Shown: one piece after another, positions 1 to 8,780 of the stretch
How positions within the stretch are numbered: the stretch's first letter is position 1
How the letters are laid out: each line of letters opens with the position of its first letter
Assembly (NCBI GenBank): GCA_011605725.1
Contig: JAAOZP010000014.1
Location: 1-64,000, forward strand
DNA: 64,000 bases
Direction of reading: 5' to 3'
DNA from: Nitrososphaerota archaeon
GTDB lineage: Archaea > Thermoproteota > EX4484-205 > JAAOZP01
Notes under the pieces: generated by a model
Databases searched by the model: none
What the model was told of the DNA's origin: nothing
Seen by the model: only the letters and a program-made list of their open reading frames with translations
Program-made: the position numbers and the translations under genes

Positions 1-795
1 ATCCTCCAGCATCAGGTCAATAATCTCTTGAGGCATTAACCCTTTACAAACCTCGCAGTCGCATTCCTCAAACCTTATCGCAGGATCCCTAAGGTCGTAG
101 GACCATCCATCCCTATAGTAGCATCCGTGCTTAGCCTCCAGAAACCATGAGAGGTTGCTGTAACTCAAACCCTTATGCTTAAGCCTCTGGCCAACACCGT
201 AAACCAGCAGCTCAAGGTCTTTTCCGATTCTCTTGGAAACCCACCTCATGCTCATTACGGCTCCGGGTAACAAATCTTCCAACAGGTTGTCCTCTAAGAG
301 TTCTCTAGCAGGCATTGCGAAGGAAGCATAGCCCATTTTAACCTGCTTCCTAACAGCCCAATCTATCTGAAGGTGGTTAGCACCCTTAACAAGGCCGATC
401 AAAGGAGTATCCAGATTGAGGAAATCGTTAGCAAAGGAGACGAGGCGTATTGTCTGAGACCAAGATAGGAACAACGGGTCGTCAACATAAGTATAATTGT
501 CCGGAACCATCGTGGCGTCAGGCCTAAGGTCTCCGATCAGCTTGAAGTAATCTTTCGTTTCAAGCTTGTCAATCAGTTCGTCGGGCATGACTGTGGAAAG
601 AAAAATCCTACCGTTAAAATTCAAGGAGTCGTGCAGACCCTTTGACGAGGCTTTCCTTAGAGTTTCTTCGTTAGTCAATAACTGCCAGAGGGGAACGAAG
701 ACCTCGGGCAATTCAACACCGTATCTCCAGAACCATGACCTCTCATCATTAACATCTACCTCAGGCACGAATCCCTGAAAACCAACCTTAGCCAT
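1..795 (-). CDS. TGT-superfamily-like protein, partial (C-terminus beyond window)
   Basis: An uninterrupted frame from ATG at 795 runs off the left edge, giving 265 visible codons. The sequence is coherent and near its visible end carries Cys245-x-Cys247-x2-Cys250, the spacing of the zinc site of tRNA-guanine transglycosylases. The preceding stretch (motifs such as PDELID, TPLIGLVKG and GYASFAMP) would fit a TGT-like TIM barrel. Relatives of this fold exchange bases in tRNA, or in DNA (the DpdA group); which one applies is not visible. A decayed paralogue lies at 59950-60700, which supports this reading frame. Family assignment is by motif impression only. Confidence 0.5.
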   Translation of the reverse strand, partial: MAKVGFQGFVPEVDVNDERSWFWRYGVELPEVFVPLWQLLTNEETLRKASSKGLHDSLNFNGRIFLSTVMPDELIDKLETKDYFKLIGDLRPDATMVPDNYTYVDDPLFLSWSQTIRLVSFANDFLNLDTPLIGLVKGANHLQIDWAVRKQVKMGYASFAMPARELLEDNLLEDLLPGAVMSMRWVSKRIGKDLELLVYGVGQRLKHKGLSYSNLSWFLEAKHGCYYRDGWSYDLRDPAIRFEECDCEVCKGLMPQEIIDLMLED

Positions 796-1084
796 AGGCC
801 TCCTGCCCAATGAGGGTGTTTGAACAGGTGTTCTCCCCGTTGTTCTAACTGGGCAATAGGGCTTGAGTCTGCAGAAGGACCTGGGATATGTTATTCCCGT
901 ATAGTGAAAACCTCTTTGGCATTGTGCTATGAGGCACATCTTGAAAGAACAGCCGCGGCAAAGCCTAGAAGCAAAGTAATAACAATCCTTACAACCCTCA
1001 TGCCCACACCACCCTCTCCTCAAGGATATCACTACCTAAAACCATTTCACCGTTTAGAATTTAAAAGCTTCCCCAAACCATAGT

Positions 1085-1161
1085 TCTCAAGCCTGTCAAA
1101 AATGATAGATTGAGGCTCCAGTCCCGTAGGGGTTCGTGGGTTCAAATCCCACCCCCCCGCA
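1085..1161 (+). pseudogene. Degenerate tRNA-Leu(GAG) fragment, 3' part
   Basis: The 3' part matches an archaeal tRNA-Leu: a variable arm (gtcccgtagggg, ~1121-1132), a T-arm with stem gtggg/cccac around ttcaaat, and a 3' acceptor strand rich in C ending gca. A GAG anticodon triplet sits in the loop at about 1112-1114. The 5' acceptor strand is absent, the anticodon stem has two mismatches, and one C is extra in the 3' strand. It therefore cannot fold as a complete tRNA. Such 3' tRNA pieces are often left as attachment-site scars by integrating elements, but no integrase is visible nearby. Confidence 0.7.
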
Positions 1162-1211
1162 CTTTCAGTTTCGTTTATCGTCAACTAACCTCTTCGAGAA
1201 TGGTGTAGAGA

Positions 1212-1230
1212 GTATTCAGGTCCTGAATAC
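1212..1230. repeat. Perfect 19-bp palindrome
   Basis: A 9-bp arm (gtattcagg) is followed by one base and its exact reverse complement (cctgaatac). It lies between the tRNA-Leu remnant and the first glycosyltransferase, upstream of a TATA-like cttatatc at about 1311-1318. It could be an operator for the downstream gene or part of an element end; function not shown. Confidence 0.6.
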
Positions 1231-1347
1231 CTTCTTGGAATTGTTCTTCTACCAATTCGAATGGTAAGGGCGTCTGTCTACTTGATGTGTTACTTTTTTG
1301 GGCCTTAAACCTTATATCTGCGTCTTCTTGTATGCTGAAACAGTAGA

Positions 1348-2271
1348 TTGATAACTATCGCGATGACTCTGAAAAACTCGGTTAAAACTTTACCGGATGT
1401 TCTACAGGGTATTAAAAACCTTCAATATGATAAGAAGAGGATAAGAATAGTTTTTGTTGACGGTGGTTCAACAGATGGTTCCTTAAAGGTTTTAGAAGAA
1501 TTCAGAAACCAGAATAGCGATGAGTATGATGATATTAAGATAATTTCCGGAAGTTATGATATTACGGAGGGCCGTAACATTTGTATTCATAATGCGGATG
1601 GAGATTTTATATTGTTCATCGACTCTGATGTTGTTGTTCCTCCAGGTTTATTATCGGGGGTAGAAAGACTTTTCTCTTCCGATCCGAGGCTTGCGTTTAT
1701 AAACGTTCCATGTGTAGTAGAAGAGAAGCAGCAAGGCTGGGTCGATAAATTTTTTGATTCGATGGATGAACCAATAGGTATGAGTTGCGCAGCCATAAAG
1801 ATTTCAGCCTTAAAAGAAGTCGGACCCTACTTTATAGGATTTCCAGGAGGAGGAGAAAATCCTAACGAGCTGGTTCTCAGGTTGAGGAAAAAAGGTTATA
1901 GGAATACTGTTTATGAGGGAACTGCCTTACATATTAAGCAGAAACCCAGAGGCTTCTTTCATTATGTTAAGAGCTGTTTTTACTCTTCAAGTCTACATCA
2001 TCTTCAAGAGATTAAAGCGGGAAATAGATTTGTTATGATGAAATATGGCTATTATACGATGTTACTTGTTTCACTATTTTTGGTCACGGTCCTACCTTAT
2101 CTCTTTATATCACTCATTGTAATCGGAGTTATTTACTACCTGATTAAATCTAAAGGAGATCCGATTGTTCTTCCAGCTTTGCTTGTAGGCGTAATTTTGC
2201 CCATCGGACTAATTTTCCACCTTTTAAAAGGTGAAAGTTGGGAACAAAAATATAAGAAAAATATTTCTTAA
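1348..2271 (+). CDS. Family 2 glycosyltransferase with C-terminal membrane segments
   Basis: A GT2 (GT-A fold) enzyme that would transfer a sugar from a nucleotide-sugar donor. The N-terminal beta strand (LITIAMTLKNS), the VDGGSTDGS donor-binding motif and the acidic IDSDV metal motif near residue 90 are present, and the last ~80 residues contain two hydrophobic stretches for membrane anchoring. The start is taken as TTG at 1348, because a TGA lies 12 nt upstream and a TATA-like box lies ~35 nt upstream. ATG at 1363 would cut into the first strand. It is convergent with the next gene, and the DNA is AT-rich compared with the core region. Confidence 0.8.
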   Translation: MITIAMTLKNSVKTLPDVLQGIKNLQYDKKRIRIVFVDGGSTDGSLKVLEEFRNQNSDEYDDIKIISGSYDITEGRNICIHNADGDFILFIDSDVVVPPGLLSGVERLFSSDPRLAFINVPCVVEEKQQGWVDKFFDSMDEPIGMSCAAIKISALKEVGPYFIGFPGGGENPNELVLRLRKKGYRNTVYEGTALHIKQKPRGFFHYVKSCFYSSSLHHLQEIKAGNRFVMMKYGYYTMLLVSLFLVTVLPYLFISLIVIGVIYYLIKSKGDPIVLPALLVGVILPIGLIFHLLKGESWEQKYKKNIS

Positions 2272-2284
2272 TCGCGGGGCTAAA

Positions 2285-3187
2285 TTAAATATCATGGCCA
2301 TAACCATCAATATGCGCTCTGAGGAAACCCCATATCCATGCCGTCCTCTTCCATGCATAGTGAAAAGGTATTATCACACTCGATATGTCTCTAAAAGTCC
2401 TATATGCTTCGATTCCGAGCCTAATTCCTGCTATGAAAGCAATAGGTGGTAGAAAACGATACGGGTTTACGACACCGCTATGTTTATGGGAAATGAAATG
2501 AGAACCGTATCCCCACCAGGAGTATTCTTTCCATAACGATCTCCACCTTGTTCTCATTATGTGTTTGAACTTCGCATTAGGGTTCATTTTTAGTTTCCAT
2601 CCCGCCTTCTTTATCCTGAGAGAAATATCATTATCCTCCCCAGCTCCTCTTATTCTAGTATCGTATCCTCCCACTGCTTTCACTGCCGAAATTCTATATA
2701 TTGCTCCGGCCCCCCCTAAAGTGTCAAGGTCTTTATATAGTCTTTTCAAGCAGTAGAGATACCAGGAGTAACCCTCTAACTTAGAGACTATGTTCGTTGC
2801 TATATACTCCATCACTCCTCCTGCACCGCCTATGTCGGGATTCTTCTCCATGAAATCTACATGTTTGCTAACAAAGTCAGGATATAGAACATGGTCACCA
2901 TCAACCCAAATTACGTATTCCCCCAATGCATGGTTAACAACGATTTCTCTAGCATATGCCAATCCCTTGCCTTCGTCGCATAATAGAATCCAATTAACAG
3001 GCAAATCTTTTAACATAGTCCTTATAATATCCAATGTATTATCTGAAGATAACCCATCAACTACTATTAATTGAAGATTTTCTAAAGGGAAATCTTGGGT
3101 TAATATGCTTTCAATAGTCATTTTTATTGTGGAAGCGTTGTTCTTGACGCAAATACCTAAAGTCACAAGCGGTAACTGTCGATTCAT
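2285..3187 (-). CDS. Family 2 glycosyltransferase
   Basis: A 300-residue GT2 protein. The N-terminus has the usual LVTLGICVKNNAST strand-loop-helix, then VVDGLSSDNT and the metal-binding VDGDH motif at about residue 97. A later GGAGAIYR segment and the GEDND motif match the acceptor half of the family. No clear membrane anchor is seen beyond a moderately hydrophobic C-terminal part. It is the third gene of a minus-strand run of glycosyltransferases (4939 to 2285), 64 bp after the previous one, so it probably acts in the same surface-polysaccharide or glycolipid pathway. Confidence 0.85.
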   Translation of the reverse strand: MNRQLPLVTLGICVKNNASTIKMTIESILTQDFPLENLQLIVVDGLSSDNTLDIIRTMLKDLPVNWILLCDEGKGLAYAREIVVNHALGEYVIWVDGDHVLYPDFVSKHVDFMEKNPDIGGAGGVMEYIATNIVSKLEGYSWYLYCLKRLYKDLDTLGGAGAIYRISAVKAVGGYDTRIRGAGEDNDISLRIKKAGWKLKMNPNAKFKHIMRTRWRSLWKEYSWWGYGSHFISHKHSGVVNPYRFLPPIAFIAGIRLGIEAYRTFRDISSVIIPFHYAWKRTAWIWGFLRAHIDGYGHDI

Positions 3188-3251
3188 ATCAACGTTTGCA
3201 CCTACTAGCCTGCGTTAATAACCTTTGCGTTGCCAGAAATAGCAGGCGCTA

Positions 3252-4163
3252 CTAATGATGTTTGGTTTTTCCCAATAGAGCATCTTCGTTGTTAAAAGAT
3301 CTGCTTATAAATAGACCGAAAATAAAGCCTAACTGTGCAACCATCTTAATCAGATAGTAGCGCATATTTTTTCTGTTAATCAGCATTTTGATTAGATAGA
3401 CTACTATTAGTCTAAAGCATCCTAGCGTCTTTCTTAGATGTGTGGATACAGGATATTGTATGCATTCTGTAATACCCTGGTACCAAACTCTTCTTAAAAG
3501 ATAGGACATTGTAAGTCTATTTGGATAAACTTTATGGTATACCTCAAGATCCTTCTCGAAAACTATTCGTCCATACGCCCTTTTAACTCTTTCAAAGAAC
3601 TCTGTTTCTTCATTTGATATGAGTTTTCCATGAATTCTGCCTAATCGTTCGTTAAAATATCCAACTTTATTAAATGTTTCTTTCTTCACGGCGAAGTTAC
3701 AACCTACCACTCCATGATAACTTATTCCACATAAAATACCAAAGAGTTTCTCATCCCACCATTTAGGAAGAGATGATAGATAAAGAGGTTTGCACGGGCC
3801 TCCCACGATATCAATATCTGCGGTAAACGCCTCTTGTAATTTCTGGTTCCAATTCGGCGTGGCTAATGCATCATCATCAATAAAAGCAATAATATCGCCA
3901 GTAGATAAATGAACCCCAATGTTTCTTGAAGCTGCCAATCCTCGTTCCGTTTCATTTCTTATAATCTTTACGCTTGGTGCTTCAAATTGAAACGGAATCA
4001 AAGAAGCATCGTCAACTACTATAACTTCGAAAGGTGGCTTTCTTTGCCTCAAAACACTGAGAACCGCTTCTTTACAATCCTTATTTCTATTGTAGGTAAC
4101 TATTACTACCGAGGTTTTTAATTTGCTGTACGACTCGTCTGATTCTCTGTCGGGATGATTCAA
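3252..4163 (-). CDS. Family 2 glycosyltransferase
   Basis: A 303-residue GT2 protein with SVVIVTYNRNKDC at the N-terminus, VVDDAS at ~52 and the metal motif IDDDA at ~95. A short hydrophobic stretch near the C-terminus may anchor it to the membrane. Its start codon overlaps the stop of the upstream glycosyltransferase by 4 nt (4160-4163), so the two are translationally coupled. Donor and acceptor cannot be predicted. Confidence 0.87.
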   Translation of the reverse strand: MNHPDRESDESYSKLKTSVVIVTYNRNKDCKEAVLSVLRQRKPPFEVIVVDDASLIPFQFEAPSVKIIRNETERGLAASRNIGVHLSTGDIIAFIDDDALATPNWNQKLQEAFTADIDIVGGPCKPLYLSSLPKWWDEKLFGILCGISYHGVVGCNFAVKKETFNKVGYFNERLGRIHGKLISNEETEFFERVKRAYGRIVFEKDLEVYHKVYPNRLTMSYLLRRVWYQGITECIQYPVSTHLRKTLGCFRLIVVYLIKMLINRKNMRYYLIKMVAQLGFIFGLFISRSFNNEDALLGKTKHH

Positions 4164-4939
4164 CCTTGCTCGTCTCCCTTACTGGGCTTTGCTTTCAACT
4201 TCCCCTTGTGTGCTAAAAAACCATAAAGATACCCGGCGAATACAAAAGGTCTTAATCTTGCTAAAGAGTGTAAAAATGTCCTTGCCAGCCCTTTTCCTTG
4301 AACATATCTTGCCACTCCAGCTGAAAACTGGGCCTTTATCGTTTTCTTTAAAGTTATTTCTCTAATATGATAGGCTTGAGTATTCATCGTAATGCCTATT
4401 CCATATCCGAGTTCCAATGCTTTATCTTGAATATACGTATCTGGAGCTGGCGCATCAGCAAACCCGCCGATTTTATTCAACACATTGTTCCTTATGAGTA
4501 AGGCGCATCCCCTCGGCCTCCTTGAAGGAGAAATTCTGTAAGTTCTTTCCCATAGGGGTAGGAGTCTTCCCAAAAGCGTTTCGCTTCTCGTAACAACCTT
4601 GCCTCCTATGCAAGCGTCTTTTTCTCCTATTTCTGATAATAAGACCTCAAAATAATTAGGCTCCATCACAACATCGGCATCAACTATGGCGTAGAACTCG
4701 GAATTCATTCTCAACCTTGCGAGCTCAAGGTTCTCAGCGTAGGAGTTTTCCCATCTCTTCTCCCTTTTTTCTATCACTTCCACCGGAAACTCCTTCACTA
4801 TTTCTCCAGTTCTATCGGTGCACCTATCTAATACTACAATCACTTTCTCAGGCTTAACCGTCTGAAGAAAAACTGATTCTAAGGCCTTCTTAATATACTT
4901 CTCCTCGTTATGTGCACACATAACAACGCTATATGACAT
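4160..4939 (-). CDS. Family 2 glycosyltransferase, first gene of run
   Basis: A 259-residue GT2 protein: SVVMCAHNEEKYI at the N-terminus, VVLDRCTDRTG, then the metal motif VDADV near residue 88 and a conserved RRPRG acceptor-side segment. It leads the three-gene minus-strand glycosyltransferase run and overlaps the next gene by 4 nt. The ~210 bp upstream hold no gene that I can see. Confidence 0.87.
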   Translation of the reverse strand: MSYSVVMCAHNEEKYIKKALESVFLQTVKPEKVIVVLDRCTDRTGEIVKEFPVEVIEKREKRWENSYAENLELARLRMNSEFYAIVDADVVMEPNYFEVLLSEIGEKDACIGGKVVTRSETLLGRLLPLWERTYRISPSRRPRGCALLIRNNVLNKIGGFADAPAPDTYIQDKALELGYGIGITMNTQAYHIREITLKKTIKAQFSAGVARYVQGKGLARTFLHSLARLRPFVFAGYLYGFLAHKGKLKAKPSKGDEQG

Positions 4940-5155
4940 TCTTCTTTTGCGTTGTAGTTAAAAAGGATGTTAAAAGGGTTTCGGTTCATTAAGGTGAAGC
5001 GAGGTTTATAACCTGGTCGTCTCTACTAATACTTCCGCCTTGCCATGGTAATTGCTTCATTGCAACTCAGATTCGGCAATGTGTGCTGCAAGGATCCTTA
5101 CTCGTCGGGTTTATAATCAGGTTTCCCCGTTTAAATTCCAGAATCTTGCTTTAAG

Positions 5156-5440
5156 TTAATCCTTTATTTCTTCGAGGAGGGTGAGCGAGCTCCATATTCT
5201 TGTTCTTGATATTGTTGAAAGATTCGGATCCTGGCTTATCTCGTCTAGAACATTTATGGCTGCTGCCGCTCTGATACCTGGGGTAGTAGTTTTCTTTGAA
5301 AGGCTGTTAATAACCTCTTTAATGCTGTTTCTAATGTTGCGGGGGGTGGTTACGTCGTTAACCACGAAGCTCAACATCTCCACCGCCTTCAGGATTTTCT
5401 CCTCGTTCTCCAAGTCTCTCCTACGCGGCGTCTTAGACAT
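5156..5440 (-). CDS. UPF0147 family protein
   Basis: A small helical archaeal protein (94 residues when started at ATG 5440) of the conserved UPF0147 family, recognised by the pattern LKAVEMLSFVVNDVTTPRNIR and the following TPGIRAAAAINVLDEIS. The frame is open 26 codons further upstream, but the family usually begins near MSKTPRRRD, so the internal ATG is preferred. Role unknown. It is divergent from the UPF0148 gene at 5538. Confidence 0.85.
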   Translation of the reverse strand: MSKTPRRRDLENEEKILKAVEMLSFVVNDVTTPRNIRNSIKEVINSLSKKTTTPGIRAAAAINVLDEISQDPNLSTISRTRIWSSLTLLEEIKD

Positions 5441-5537
5441 TTTCCACACTCTCCTCAGTATGTTATGAGACAATAGGGTTTTAATATGTGTTTCTCCATT
5501 TCCCTTAAATAATCCCACATAGAGATGGATTAGGAGA

Positions 5538-5867
5538 ATGTCCTACGAAAAGTTCGATATTAAGAAGATGGCGGAGGCTTTGCAGAAAGGCTCTGTAATG
5601 ATGGCGGTTCATTGCGAGTCTTGCGGAGCACCGTTATTCAGGCATAAAGACGGAAGGATAGAGTGTGTTAACTGCGGCAGGCTCTACCGCCTCACCCCCG
5701 GCACGGGAAGCGTTGAGGAGCTTCCCCCCTTAGAGTACCTCAAAGAGGACGCAGTATCGCTTCTAAGAGATGTTGAGAAACTCCTGTTAAACACTAGGGA
5801 TGAGCTTAAATTGAGAAGCATCGTCGAAGCTTTGAAAAAACTCAGGGATGAGCTTGGAACGGGTTGA
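5538..5867 (+). CDS. UPF0148 / autoantigen p27-like zinc-ribbon protein
   Basis: A 109-residue protein with a zinc ribbon at residues ~26-48 (CESCG then CVNCG) followed by a helical C-terminus. This is the archaeal UPF0148 family related to the Sjogren syndrome/scleroderma autoantigen 1 domain. Function is unknown. It ends 3 nt before the ATG of hef, so it is very likely co-transcribed with it. A purine-rich taggag lies just before its ATG. Confidence 0.85.
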   Translation: MSYEKFDIKKMAEALQKGSVMMAVHCESCGAPLFRHKDGRIECVNCGRLYRLTPGTGSVEELPPLEYLKEDAVSLLRDVEKLLLNTRDELKLRSIVEALKKLRDELGTG

Positions 5868-5870
5868 AAA

Positions 5871-8135
5871 ATGGCTGCTCCGCAAAGCATCTTCAACACG
5901 GATCCGGAGGGCTTTATCACGCATCCTTTGATTAAAAACGGGAAGGTTCGTGCAAGAAGCTACCAGACGAATATTTCTCTAGCTGCTCTTAAAGGCAATA
6001 CTCTCGTAGTGCTGCCTACTGGACTGGGGAAGACTGTGATAGCTCTCCTAGTGGCTGCTGAAAGGCTTCGGACGGGCAAGGGGGTCTGCGTGGTTTTAGC
6101 GCCGACCAAGCCTCTGGTGGAGCAGCACTATAATTTTTTCAAGGATTGCCTGAACATTGACACGGGTCTTATAGCACTTTGGACAGGGGAGACTCCTGTT
6201 GCGAAAAGGGTTTTCACCGATTACAGGCTTGTATTCGCAACCCCGCAACTCTTCAGGAACGAGATTCTTAAAGGGAATGTTCAGCTTAGCCATGTAGGAC
6301 TCATTGTTTTCGACGAGGCTCATAGGGCTAAAGGAAACTATGCTTACATAACTATTGCTCAACGCTATGTTTCAGAATGCTCGTCCCCATTAATACTGGG
6401 GTTGACAGCCTCGCCGGGCTCCTGTAGGGAGGATATTGAGGAGCTGATGAGAAACCTTGCGATAAAAAACCTGGAGTTCAGGACTCGGGACGACAGGGAT
6501 GTTGCTCCTTACGTTAAGAGGGTTGAGTATCATCTAATACCCGTGCCTCTGAGCCCGCTGGTCAAGGAAGCCAGGTCGCTTATTCAAAGCTTCATCAACG
6601 ACCAGATTAACCAGGCGCTTAAAGCGTTTCCCTGGGAGAAGAAGCCGAGCAGCTTCACGGAGATAACGGAGATGGTTAACGCGATTAAAAGCCGTCCTTT
6701 CCTAGATAAGCCTGAGCTCGTGGAGGCTTTGAAAAATCTGGCTAGGGCAAGATACCTTATAACTGCTCTGGAAAGGCTGGACCTGCTTGGCCCAAAATAC
6801 TTCCTTCAGTTCATAAGCAGAATTGTGGAGAGAACTAGGAAACCCGGAGCGCCGAAATACCTGTCTCAAATAATCGCTGACAAGAGGATCCTGGATGCGG
6901 TGGAGCTTCTTAGGCTTCAGAAGGATAATGCTAAGCTGTCGAAGCTTCTTGAGCTTGCTAAGAAGGAGCTTGAATCCGGAGTCAGGAGGATAATAGTTTT
7001 CGCCAGTTACCGTGCGGCTTCGAAAGACATAGAGAAAGAATTATCCTCCGTGGAAGGCTTAAAAGTCACTAGGCTGGTTGGGCAGGCTTCTAAGATCGGT
7101 GACAAGGGACAGTCCCAGAAGGAGCAGGACGAGGTTCTTTCAAGGTTTAAAAGCGGTGAATTTAATGTTCTGGTGGCGACACAAGTCGGCGAAGAAGGGC
7201 TTGACATCTCCTCTTCAGACACTGTAGTCTTCTACGATAATACTCCGAGCGGCATAAGGTTTGTTCAAAGAGTAGGGAGGACGGGTCGAAACGCACCTGG
7301 GAAAGTATATATCCTGTATTTTCAAGATACTCGCGACGAACAGTACCTTTGGATCGCCCGTAGAAGGGAGAGGAGGATGCTGGAGGAGATGAGAATGATT
7401 CAATCGCGAAACGAATCTAAGAAGGAATCCAACTATGCTTTAACCAGGTTTATTCCTCACGGCGAAGCCTTTGAAGATAAAGTGAGTATAATAGTGGATA
7501 ATAGGGAGTCCGCATGCCCTGTTGTCAACGAGCTTGCTCGGCTTGGAGCCAGAATTACTTTCAGCCAGCTTGAGGTTGGGGATTATGTTCTTTCTGAAAG
7601 AATATGCGTGGAGAGGAAGACGGTCAACGATTTCACGTCATCGATAATAGATTCAAGGCTTTTCCAGCAGGCTAAGCTTCTATCGGATTCCTATGAAATA
7701 CCTGTTTTGCTGATAGAGGGGAGGGATGTGTATGCTCCTTTGAGCAATATTCGTCCCAGCGCGATAAGAGGTGCTATTGCAGCGCTCATAACAGGCTACA
7801 AGATTGTTTTAATCTGGTCGAGAGACGCTAGGGAGTCTGCGGAGCTTATTTACGCAATAGCTTTAAGAGAGCAAAAGGAGCTCAAGAAGCATCTTCAGGT
7901 TAGGGGTGAGAAGAAGCCTGAAACCGTTGCTGACCAGCAAGTCTTCCTTCTTTCCGGCTTACCTCTAGTGGAGAGAACTACGGCTATAAAGCTCTTAAAA
8001 TACTTTAAAACCCCCTTGAGGGTTTTCAATGCAAGCGAACAGGATCTCCAGCAGGTTGAGGGGATAGGCGACATTAAGGCTCGCAGAATAAGGGAAGTCT
8101 TAACTAAGGAGTTTAACGAGGAAGATTTAACCTGA
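5871..8135 (+). CDS. hef: Hef-type helicase/structure-specific nuclease (XPF/FANCM family)
   Basis: A 754-residue fusion. The N-terminal SF2 helicase has Walker A LPTGLGKT (~res 50), DEAH (~148), TASPGS and the motif VI QRVGRTGR (~465). The XPF nuclease domain (~540-680) has GDYVL and the catalytic ERKT box (~580), and two helix-hairpin-helix motifs end the protein. It remodels and cuts stalled forks and flap structures, probably guided by PCNA. The full-length helicase form is best known from Euryarchaeota, whereas classical crenarchaea have a short XPF without helicase, so it is informative about lineage. The 3' end overlaps the convergent tmk by 9 nt. Confidence 0.95.
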   Translation: MAAPQSIFNTDPEGFITHPLIKNGKVRARSYQTNISLAALKGNTLVVLPTGLGKTVIALLVAAERLRTGKGVCVVLAPTKPLVEQHYNFFKDCLNIDTGLIALWTGETPVAKRVFTDYRLVFATPQLFRNEILKGNVQLSHVGLIVFDEAHRAKGNYAYITIAQRYVSECSSPLILGLTASPGSCREDIEELMRNLAIKNLEFRTRDDRDVAPYVKRVEYHLIPVPLSPLVKEARSLIQSFINDQINQALKAFPWEKKPSSFTEITEMVNAIKSRPFLDKPELVEALKNLARARYLITALERLDLLGPKYFLQFISRIVERTRKPGAPKYLSQIIADKRILDAVELLRLQKDNAKLSKLLELAKKELESGVRRIIVFASYRAASKDIEKELSSVEGLKVTRLVGQASKIGDKGQSQKEQDEVLSRFKSGEFNVLVATQVGEEGLDISSSDTVVFYDNTPSGIRFVQRVGRTGRNAPGKVYILYFQDTRDEQYLWIARRRERRMLEEMRMIQSRNESKKESNYALTRFIPHGEAFEDKVSIIVDNRESACPVVNELARLGARITFSQLEVGDYVLSERICVERKTVNDFTSSIIDSRLFQQAKLLSDSYEIPVLLIEGRDVYAPLSNIRPSAIRGAIAALITGYKIVLIWSRDARESAELIYAIALREQKELKKHLQVRGEKKPETVADQQVFLLSGLPLVERTTAIKLLKYFKTPLRVFNASEQDLQQVEGIGDIKARRIREVLTKEFNEEDLT

Positions 8136-8735
8136 TAAATCAAGATTAAGCTTACTCTCGACGATTTTAGTCACTTCCTCCAATACTTCTTCTAAAGGCT
8201 TATCTGCATCAACCATGATTAATTCTCCGTTTTCAACAAGCTTCAGGTAGACGCTCCTTATCTTTTCAAGGAGAGAAATGTCTTCAAACGGTCCTGAAAC
8301 ATTCTTTCTTCTGAGAGCATTCTCCGGGTCTATGTCAAGATAGATTGCTAAATCAGGCGGAGGAACCCTGTTGTTAATGATCCTAACCCATTCAAGGTCG
8401 TTTAACAATCCTCCTTGGTATGCGATGGAGGAATGAACATACCTGTCTGAAATAACATAATAGCCTTTTTCAAGCCTCTTCCTTATGATCCTTTCATAGT
8501 GTTCAACCCTATCTGCTGCAAACAGTAGTGCTAAATAGTATTGCGGAGCATTCCGTATCCTGGAGGCATGGAGCCTTATCAACGCCCCAACCCGCATGAA
8601 TGTTGGTTCAACAGTATAGAAGCAAGGATAGCCCTTCTCCCTGAGTTTCAAATAGAGGCTTGTCGAAACAGTCGTTTTCCCAGACCCGTCTATCCCCTCA
8701 AAGCTTATATGAGCTCCTTTCTCTCTATTCATCAT
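8127..8735 (-). CDS. tmk: Thymidylate kinase
   Basis: Phosphorylates dTMP to dTDP. The P-loop EGIDGSGKT lies near the N-terminus and the DRYVHSSIAYQG motif (~res 95) is typical of the family. The frame is open further upstream, but that extension does not look like protein of this family and would run into the divergent HD gene. The double ATG at 8735/8732 gives ~202 residues, the usual length. A 45-bp divergent gap separates it from the HD hydrolase. Confidence 0.92.
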   Translation of the reverse strand: MMNREKGAHISFEGIDGSGKTTVSTSLYLKLREKGYPCFYTVEPTFMRVGALIRLHASRIRNAPQYYLALLFAADRVEHYERIIRKRLEKGYYVISDRYVHSSIAYQGGLLNDLEWVRIINNRVPPPDLAIYLDIDPENALRRKNVSGPFEDISLLEKIRSVYLKLVENGELIMVDADKPLEEVLEEVTKIVESKLNLDLSG

Positions 8736-8780
8736 ACACCTAAAACTTATTAGAGGCTTTATTAAAGATGTCTTGAAGTT

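Noticed and set aside
1162..5155. Integrase or transposase gene that would explain the tRNA-Leu remnant
   Set aside because: None of the open frames in this stretch has recombinase motifs; all longer ones are glycosyltransferases or shadows.
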